Source: Rickettsiales bacterium
GTDB lineage: Bacteria > Pseudomonadota > Alphaproteobacteria > Rickettsiales > UBA1997
NCBI GenBank assembly: GCA_031283795.1
Contig: JAITBB010000096.1
Coordinates: 1-5,012 of the forward strand
Direction: 5' to 3'
Length of the DNA stretch: 5,012 nt
The translations under genes and the position numbers were made by a program. Under the pieces are notes generated by a model. That model was not told the origin of the DNA. It saw nothing but the letters and a program-made list of their open reading frames with translations, and ran no database searches. Shown one piece after another: positions 1 to 4,210 of this stretch (positions are counted from its first letter, which is position 1; the number at the start of each line of letters is the position of its first letter).

Positions 1-1473
1 TATCTTCTTTTTAGGGAGCTAACCGGTCAGGGCAAAAACTGCATTCCAGTTGTCAAAGCCAATGCCTATGGCCTTGGAGTCCTGGAGGTTGTGGACACAC
101 TTCTCAGTATTGATGATCCCCAGAGGGATTTCTTTGTCTATTCTCTCGAAGAAGCCTGTGACATCCGGCTGAATTTTGGAGATAGGGTGGGGAGCATATA
201 TGTCCTTAGAGGTTTGATTACCGGGCAGGAGAATATATTTGTGAAATATCGTGCAACTCCCGTTATAAATAGTCTAGAACAGTTGAAAATATGGTCAGAG
301 TATGCTCAAAATATTGATAGGGAACTAGATGCTGTTCTACAGTTTAATACAGGAATCAATAGATCTGGAATTCAGGCAAATCTAGCACCATATTTTCGAG
401 ATTTCGCGGCAGATAGGAAAAATAGGATAAATTTGGCTATGGTTATGGGCCATGTTGGCTGCCAATGCCCACTTGATAGTTCCCTGGGTCAACAGTATAC
501 TGTAAAGGAGTTGGACAATTTTAAAAAAATAGCCTCCTCTTTTCCATATGTGAGGAAGAGTTTGGCAGAGACAAGATGCGCTCTCTATATAGCAGGATCT
601 CTCTATGACTGTAGTAGGATAGGAATAGGTTTATTCACCTTTGAAAGGGAAAAGATCCCAAAAATAGGAACTGCGCTGACCATAGTGTGCCCACTAGAAT
701 GCGACGAGAAAACAGATGAAGTGTACATAAACTTTGGAAAAAGGAACGGCCTGGCCGAGGAATATGGAAGAAATGGATTTGTTTACGTGGACGGGAAAAA
801 GATTCGTGTTGAAAGACTAGAGGATTACCGAACCATATTGGATTTTGACGGCGACGTGACTAGTTTAGCATCAACAGCGGCTCTGCTGGTTGGTCATCTG
901 GAGGGAAGTCATATAGATGGTTTTGAATTCTCGAGAATGAATGGCTCAATCCCAGAGGAATTTTTTGCCACAATTCTTGCCGTCAATAGAGATAGTTGCA
1001 GCCTAAAGATAGGCACCAGAGGATGCAAATTTGATGCAAAAAATAGAAAAACCCCCCCCAGTGGCCTCTCCGAGATCTCTGTAGAGTTTGACTCGGAGGG
1101 TAGGCTGGTGAAACTAACATCTGTAGTTAGTGAGAAAAGAATTGTTGACGAAGATGGTTTTTGTGGCTATGGCGCAACTGAACTGGTTAGACGCGGAGAC
1201 CTTTTGATCACAGTATCCATTGGATATCTCGGCGGCTTCAGCAGAAGAATCAGCGGAACCGGAGCAAGAATTTTTGTGAAGAACAGTGGGGGGAAAATTT
1301 TTCCCTGCGTACTCTGTGGTGTGGTATCCATGGACCAGATCTGTGCAAGAACGAATAGGGAGAATTTTGATGAGATAGAAATCGGAGACAGGGTTGTGGT
1401 GATTGACGATTCCGCTGGCATTGGAGATAACTGGTCTAGAGCTATGATAAATATTCCATTACTTCTGGTTTAG
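1..1473 (+). CDS. alr: Alanine racemase-like protein, 5'-truncated, with an extra internal domain
   Basis: The frame is open from base 1, so the gene begins upstream; 490 residues are visible. Alanine racemase (fold-type III, PLP-dependent) interconverts L- and D-alanine for peptidoglycan in the cytoplasm. Seen: VVKANAYGLG at residues 17-26, with Lys19 the expected PLP lysine; TGINRSG (117-123); GHVG with His151; SRIGIG with Arg206; GYGAT with catalytic-type Tyr390; SIGY with Tyr409; and SMDQ (443-446). These follow Alr order. Typical Alr is about 360-390 residues, but this is about 510 once the missing start is allowed for. The excess, roughly residues 234-370, sits between barrel and C-terminal domain, and part of it (243-298) resembles a second Alr C-terminal domain without GYGAT or MDQ. 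Gln114 and Asn116 replace the usual Lys and Asp of the LK.DTG motif, and the usual C-terminal RVPR.Y ending is not apparent. Family membership is secure; racemase activity is not. It ends at TAG, 325 bases before the next gene, so it is probably transcribed separately. Confidence 0.85.
   Translation, partial: YLLFRELTGQGKNCIPVVKANAYGLGVLEVVDTLLSIDDPQRDFFVYSLEEACDIRLNFGDRVGSIYVLRGLITGQENIFVKYRATPVINSLEQLKIWSEYAQNIDRELDAVLQFNTGINRSGIQANLAPYFRDFAADRKNRINLAMVMGHVGCQCPLDSSLGQQYTVKELDNFKKIASSFPYVRKSLAETRCALYIAGSLYDCSRIGIGLFTFEREKIPKIGTALTIVCPLECDEKTDEVYINFGKRNGLAEEYGRNGFVYVDGKKIRVERLEDYRTILDFDGDVTSLASTAALLVGHLEGSHIDGFEFSRMNGSIPEEFFATILAVNRDSCSLKIGTRGCKFDAKNRKTPPSGLSEISVEFDSEGRLVKLTSVVSEKRIVDEDGFCGYGATELVRRGDLLITVSIGYLGGFSRRISGTGARIFVKNSGGKIFPCVLCGVVSMDQICARTNRENFDEIEIGDRVVVIDDSAGIGDNWSRAMINIPLLLV
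1052..1059 (+). repeat. Run of eight C within the alr-like gene
   Basis: Eight consecutive cytosines, preceded by five A (1047-1051), lie in the non-conserved internal insertion of the racemase-like gene. The reading frame is intact across the run. A change of one base would frameshift the protein before the GYGAT and MDQ motifs, so this is a possible slippage site. No variation is visible in one sequence. Confidence 0.9.
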
Positions 1474-1494
1474 ATAGTATTTGTGGTCTCCATC

Positions 1495-1574
1495 CAGAGA
1501 ATAGAGGCAGGCACCCTAGAAAACATTAACTCAGGAAACAGCCTTGGGTGAGGGGATTTTGTCTCTATTTTCTG
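1495..1574 (+). other. Predicted stable RNA hairpin downstream of alr-like gene; possible ncRNA or 3'-UTR element
   Basis: Bases 1495-1511 pair with 1558-1574 as 17 consecutive pairs, 13 Watson-Crick and 4 G-U, with no internal mismatch. Inside it, CACCC (1512-1516) pairs with GGGTG (1546-1550). A T-T mismatch and two more pairs (AG 1518-1519 with CT 1543-1544) extend this inner stem, and the closing loop is 1520-1542. A 7-base bulge (1551-1557) lies on the 3' side. The non-Watson-Crick positions are G-U on the + strand and would be A-C on the other, which favours a + strand transcript. It starts 21 bases after the alr-like stop. No T-run follows the 3' arm, so it is not a canonical intrinsic terminator. 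It could be a processed 3'-UTR structure, a small RNA, or a non-canonical transcript end. I cannot match it to a known RNA family. Confidence 0.5.
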
Positions 1575-1605
1575 CCTCCGAATGACTCTAGCATATTCTC
1601 CGGTA

Positions 1606-1621
1606 GGAGCTAAATAGCTCT
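1606..1621. repeat. Short inverted repeat (GAGCTA-AA-TAGCTC)
   Basis: GAGCTA and TAGCTC are separated by two bases, and a flanking G-T pair extends the dyad on the + strand. It may be a small hairpin or a protein-binding dyad. It is about 180 bases upstream of the MORN gene start, and no T-run follows it. Confidence 0.4.
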
Positions 1622-1677
1622 AGGAATACACGAATAGTGGACTAGTGACTCGCAGTGAGATGTCGCGGGAAATAAAT

Positions 1678-1710
1678 GGTCTACTAGGAGTAAAGAGTTG
1701 GAGGTAGACC
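1678..1710. repeat. 7-bp inverted repeat GGTCTAC / GTAGACC
   Basis: GGTCTAC (1678-1684) is perfectly complementary to GTAGACC (1704-1710), with 19 bases between. It lies about 20 bases upstream of the AT-rich promoter-like region of the next gene. It could be an operator-like site or a leader hairpin of an upstream transcript. A repeat this short can also occur by chance. Confidence 0.35.
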
Positions 1711-1729
1711 CTGTGGCGAAAATAAATCC

Positions 1730-1773
1730 TTGCATATATATTGCATATATAATTTTATAATGGATAATATGCA
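1730..1773 (+). promoter_or_regulatory. AT-rich promoter region with TGCATAT repeats upstream of the first MORN gene
   Basis: An 11-base unit (TTGCATATATA) occurs twice head to tail at 1730-1740 and 1741-1751, one helical turn apart. An inverted copy of its core, ATATGCA, lies at 1767-1773. Two perfect TATAAT boxes are present, at 1748-1753 and 1756-1761. TTGCAT at 1730-1735 is a weak -35 candidate, but it lies 20 bases from the second box, longer than the usual 16-18. The region is best read as a promoter with a possible regulator-binding repeat. A start just after 1761 would give a leader of about 30 bases. Confidence 0.45.
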
Positions 1774-1788
1774 GCAGTATTTAAAATT

Positions 1789-1792
1789 AGGA
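1789..1792 (+). promoter_or_regulatory. Ribosome binding site of the first MORN gene
   Basis: AGGA lies six bases upstream of the ATG at 1799, a normal Shine-Dalgarno distance. It supports that ATG as the start, as does the alignment of the N-terminus with the paralogue at 4211. Confidence 0.55.
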
Positions 1793-1798
1793 TAAAAA

Positions 1799-3955
1799 AT
1801 GACTATCAGAATAGTGGACGACGAGCCTGAGATAATGCATACGCCTGGAGTTGGCGACATATATCTCCTGAGGTGTCAGGAAGATTTAGAAGACCGTGAA
1901 TGTTTCTATTCTGGTGATCTTGAATTTAGAGCGGATGGAAGAACCGTTCTCAGTGGGAATGGAAAGCTGTTTTCAAAGTATAAAGTGCTGATATATGATG
2001 GTGGTTGGAGGAATGGTAAAAGACATGGCCAAGGTATACACGTTGACAGGGACGGTTGCGTCCATGAACTAGAGTACAAATATGGTTTTCGAAGTGAAGA
2101 GGTCATTAAGTCTCGGGAATTTTATGGAAAGAATGGGGAAATTTGTGATGAAAATTCTGGAGAGAGAAGAAAACTGTACACAATAACATGTGATTTGTAT
2201 GGTAATTATTCAACTGTGATCCACTATAGCTACGGACCAAACGGAATTTTGGAAGAAGAATTGATGAATATGGAACAAATGAAGGAAGAACTTAGGAAGG
2301 AAAAACTTAGGAACACGGATGGGCGCTTTTCTGCTCCACGTAAAGGCACAAACAAAGACAAAAACAAAGACAAAAACAAAGAGATAATTCAACGTACAAT
2401 GGCGATAACTGACGCTAATGAACTAAAAAATGCCTATCGGCTAATGCCAGACTGTTGGGCGTTTCTGGACGATGATGCCCTATCTGAGATCTTCATGGAG
2501 AGAATTACCGCTCTGATCGGGGAAAAAGAAAAGAAGATGGGAACCAGTTTTGATGAGAAAACCAAGGAACATCTAAAGAAAAAATATCATGATCGCCTAC
2601 TCAAAAGGATTAAGGAAGTAACTCTGGGATGTGATTCAGACGCGCATATACATGGAATTAAGATTATATCTGAGCTTAGATCCGAGTTTAGAGACTTTTT
2701 TATTGTTGCAGGAAAAATTGGAACGTTCCGCATTGTAGAGAGTGAGTTTAGCGAAGCGCTATCGCAACAGGCCAAAATGATTGGACAGAATGCCATCTAC
2801 AGCAACAGCCAGACAGAGGACTTGGATGACGAGAATGACGAGAATATTGGAGAGGATGCCGGAATTAAAGAGAGTAACTTCGAAGATCAGTTCCCATTTG
2901 TGTCTAAACGAGAGCGTTATATATCAGAACCCCGGCTATCTTCCTTAGACCGAGTTCGACAGTTTGAACTGGATAGAAATTTAACCGAAGCAGCCAGATC
3001 AGATGATACACATAGCAATAGCCGGACAGATAGAACTAATTCCAAAGAACAGTCCCCAGAGATGCTTTCTTCTGAAGGCTCAGTTGTTGAATTCCTGTCT
3101 GGACCAGAGCGTCATATATCAGAACCCCGGCCATCTCACTTAAACCTAGCTCGACGGTTCAAAATGGCTAGAAATTTAACCGAAACAGCCAGATCAGATT
3201 ATATCCATAGCAATAGCCGGACAGATAGAACTAATTCCAAAGAACAGTCCCCAGAGATAGTTCCTTCTGAAGGTAAACCCCTGTCTGGATCAGAGCGTCG
3301 TGTACAGGTACCCCGGCTATCTACCATGGAGTTCCTATTGCTATGGATCGACATGCTTAGACATTTAACCAAAGTAGCCAGATCAGATGATACACATAGC
3401 AATAGCCAGACAGATAGAACTAATTCCAGAGGGCAGTTCCCAGAGATAACTCCTCCCTCTAAAGACATGGTTAAGTTTCTGTCTGAACTAGGGTGTCCTA
3501 CACCTGTATCCCAGAGCCTGATGAGAGAAATTAACATTGAGTCGAATGGAGGTTTGCAGCGGATATTAGAAATCACAGATGATTCATGGGTGCTTCTGAA
3601 TAATGATGCTCTATCCATGGTCCTCGAGATAAGAATCGCCTCTCTGATTGAAAAAAAAGAAAAGGAGATAAAAACCAGTTTTGATGATGAAACCAAAAAA
3701 CGTCTGAGGGAAAAATATCATGATCATTTATCCAGAAGAATTGGAGAAATAACCCCGGAATCTATCAAAGATGAATATGGGGTAGAATCTCCGAAGGTAA
3801 AGGTTGCTCTTCAGGCTCTGAGGAAGAGTGGGATATTTTACGCTGTGGAGAATGAATTTAGCGAAGAGCTGCTATCAGAACAGCGGGCCGAGCTAGGACG
3901 TCGCCTAACTAAAGTAATAGACCAGATAGAGCCCAAGGGATCCCTAGAGAAATAA
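1799..3955 (+). CDS. MORN-repeat protein with tandem repeats and a duplicated helical module (function unknown)
   Basis: A complete 718-residue protein; I do not recognise its function. Residues 36-57 are a degenerate MORN-like stretch and 66-88 one good MORN repeat (YDGGWRNGKRHGQG). Residues 92-153 hold a segment running from SREFY to GILE that is shared with the gene at 4211 (30 of 49 residues identical over the core). Next come a charged linker with an NKDK repeat (about 185-194) and a helical, Lys/Glu-rich module (about 202-328). Then follows an acidic stretch (340-356) and three tandem repeats from about 372, 437 and 499. A second copy of the helical module (about 580-703) ends the protein. 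Residues 218-275 and 595-652 are identical at 30 of 58 positions. There is no signal peptide and no convincing membrane segment. MORN repeats in other proteins often mediate membrane or protein contacts. Repeat-rich MORN proteins occur in intracellular bacteria, so an effector role is possible but unproven. Confidence 0.85.
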   Translation: MTIRIVDDEPEIMHTPGVGDIYLLRCQEDLEDRECFYSGDLEFRADGRTVLSGNGKLFSKYKVLIYDGGWRNGKRHGQGIHVDRDGCVHELEYKYGFRSEEVIKSREFYGKNGEICDENSGERRKLYTITCDLYGNYSTVIHYSYGPNGILEEELMNMEQMKEELRKEKLRNTDGRFSAPRKGTNKDKNKDKNKEIIQRTMAITDANELKNAYRLMPDCWAFLDDDALSEIFMERITALIGEKEKKMGTSFDEKTKEHLKKKYHDRLLKRIKEVTLGCDSDAHIHGIKIISELRSEFRDFFIVAGKIGTFRIVESEFSEALSQQAKMIGQNAIYSNSQTEDLDDENDENIGEDAGIKESNFEDQFPFVSKRERYISEPRLSSLDRVRQFELDRNLTEAARSDDTHSNSRTDRTNSKEQSPEMLSSEGSVVEFLSGPERHISEPRPSHLNLARRFKMARNLTETARSDYIHSNSRTDRTNSKEQSPEIVPSEGKPLSGSERRVQVPRLSTMEFLLLWIDMLRHLTKVARSDDTHSNSQTDRTNSRGQFPEITPPSKDMVKFLSELGCPTPVSQSLMREINIESNGGLQRILEITDDSWVLLNNDALSMVLEIRIASLIEKKEKEIKTSFDDETKKRLREKYHDHLSRRIGEITPESIKDEYGVESPKVKVALQALRKSGIFYAVENEFSEELLSEQRAELGRRLTKVIDQIEPKGSLEK
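2351..2382 (+). repeat. 12-bp in-frame microrepeat encoding NKDK
   Basis: The unit AACAAAGACAAA is present about 2.7 times without change and encodes Asn-Lys-Asp-Lys repeats. The unit is a multiple of three, so copy-number change would keep the frame. It lies in the linker between the MORN-related N-terminal part and the first helical module, and probably acts as a flexible, length-variable tether. Confidence 0.85.
2402..2782 (+). repeat. Helical module, first copy (residues about 202-328)
   Basis: This stretch encodes a predominantly helical, charged module with landmarks DCW, DDDALS, TSFDE, KKYHDRL and ESEFSE. The same landmarks recur in order at 3536-3907. The copies have diverged (about half identical over the best 58 residues), so the duplication is old compared with the tandem repeats between them. 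I recognise no known domain. Confidence 0.75.
2912..3472 (+). repeat. Three tandem repeats of about 186-195 bp in the MORN gene
   Basis: Repeats begin near 2912, 3107 and 3293. Each encodes ER..(S)EPR/VPR, a variable helical stretch ending in NLTE or HLTK, then a hydrophilic Ser/Thr-rich core starting ARSD and containing HSNSRTDRTNS (HSNSQTDRTNS in the third). The 71-base core is nearly unchanged: copies at 2993, 3188 and 3377 differ at 3 positions (first and second) and 5 positions (first and third). A decayed partial copy, YSNSQTE, precedes them near 2800. The core is probably disordered and exposed. Confidence 0.9.
3536..3907 (+). repeat. Helical module, second copy (residues about 580-703)
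   Basis: This repeats the module at 2402-2782. The landmarks appear as DSW, NNDALS, TSFDD, EKYHDHL and ENEFSE. It forms the C-terminal domain, followed by a short basic-to-acidic tail. An eight-A run (3651-3658) lies in this copy, within lysine codons. The module frames the tandem repeats on both sides, giving a module-repeats-module layout. Confidence 0.75.
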
Positions 3956-4077
3956 CTATAAAATGACGAAAAACAATTAGCCAAGGGCGATACTCATAGT
4001 TGAGAGATAGGACGACGAGGGGAGAATGGAAATTTCGAAGAATTCGGGGTTCTGGCTATGGCTGGAGATCTACACTC

Positions 4078-4106
4078 TAAACATGCTCTGCCAATATGAA
4101 TAAAAT
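4078..4106 (+). promoter_or_regulatory. Weak promoter candidate for the second MORN gene
   Basis: TAAACA (4078-4083, four of six to TTGACA) and TAAAAT (4101-4106, five of six to TATAAT) are separated by exactly 17 bases. The predicted leader would be about 100 bases and would include the palindrome at 4140-4149. Matches of this quality are common in AT-rich DNA. Confidence 0.2.
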
Positions 4107-4139
4107 AGAGATCGGCAGCTTGGAACACAGTCGGGCGGT

Positions 4140-4149
4140 GCCTATAGGC
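4140..4149. promoter_or_regulatory. Perfect 10-bp palindrome GCCTATAGGC
   Basis: The site equals its own reverse complement and lies about 60 bases upstream of the second MORN gene start. It may be an operator or a minor hairpin. Nothing else in the sequence supports a function. Confidence 0.25.
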
Positions 4150-4210
4150 TCTTGTATGTGTAAATATCTGATGTAGCACATTCTTATGCATTAAAATATG
4201 GGAAAGGAAA

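Larger units (their letters stand above)
1474..1798. other. Non-coding gap between alr-like gene and first MORN gene
   Basis: No open frame here shows a convincing start, ribosome site or recognisable protein. I see no tRNA T-loop or cloverleaf. Contents from left to right: a long hairpin (1495-1574), a short inverted repeat (1606-1621), a 7-bp inverted repeat (1678-1710), then an AT-rich promoter-like stretch (1730-1773) and a ribosome binding site for the next gene. The rest is unexplained. Confidence 0.75.
3956..4210. other. Non-coding gap between the two MORN genes
   Basis: No convincing gene on either strand. It contains a weak promoter candidate (4078-4106), a CTGCC/GGCAG inverted repeat (4088-4118) and a 10-bp palindrome (4140-4149). 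There is no hairpin with a T-run after the upstream stop, so read-through between the MORN genes cannot be excluded. I see no MORN-gene remnant in it. Confidence 0.65.

Noticed and set aside
91..93. GTG at 91 as the start of the racemase-like gene
   Set aside because: The frame is open to base 1 and the PLP-lysine motif VVKANAYGLG lies before it, so the true start is upstream of the window.
1167..1421. Antisense open frame opposite the racemase C-terminal domain
   Set aside because: It lies entirely opposite conserved Alr motifs and has no recognisable protein features; a shadow.
1500..1550. Resemblance of CAGGAAACAGCC to the conserved GGAAGCAGCC of SRP RNA
   Set aside because: The GGAA tetraloop hairpin between the two conserved strands is missing and the surrounding pairing does not fit SRP RNA; the match is too short.
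1495..1578. Intrinsic terminator after the racemase-like gene
   Set aside because: The hairpin is strong but is followed by CCTCCGAATG, not a T-run, and its stem is not compact and GC-rich, so it is not called a terminator.
3199..3696. 165-residue antisense open frame opposite the tandem repeats
   Set aside because: Its length follows from the repeated composition of the sense gene, and the sense frame has clear domain duplication. No ribosome site or family match was seen.
4198..4200. ATG at 4198 as the start of the second MORN gene
   Set aside because: It is in a different frame and meets a stop after 17 codons; ATG 4211 opens the MORN frame.
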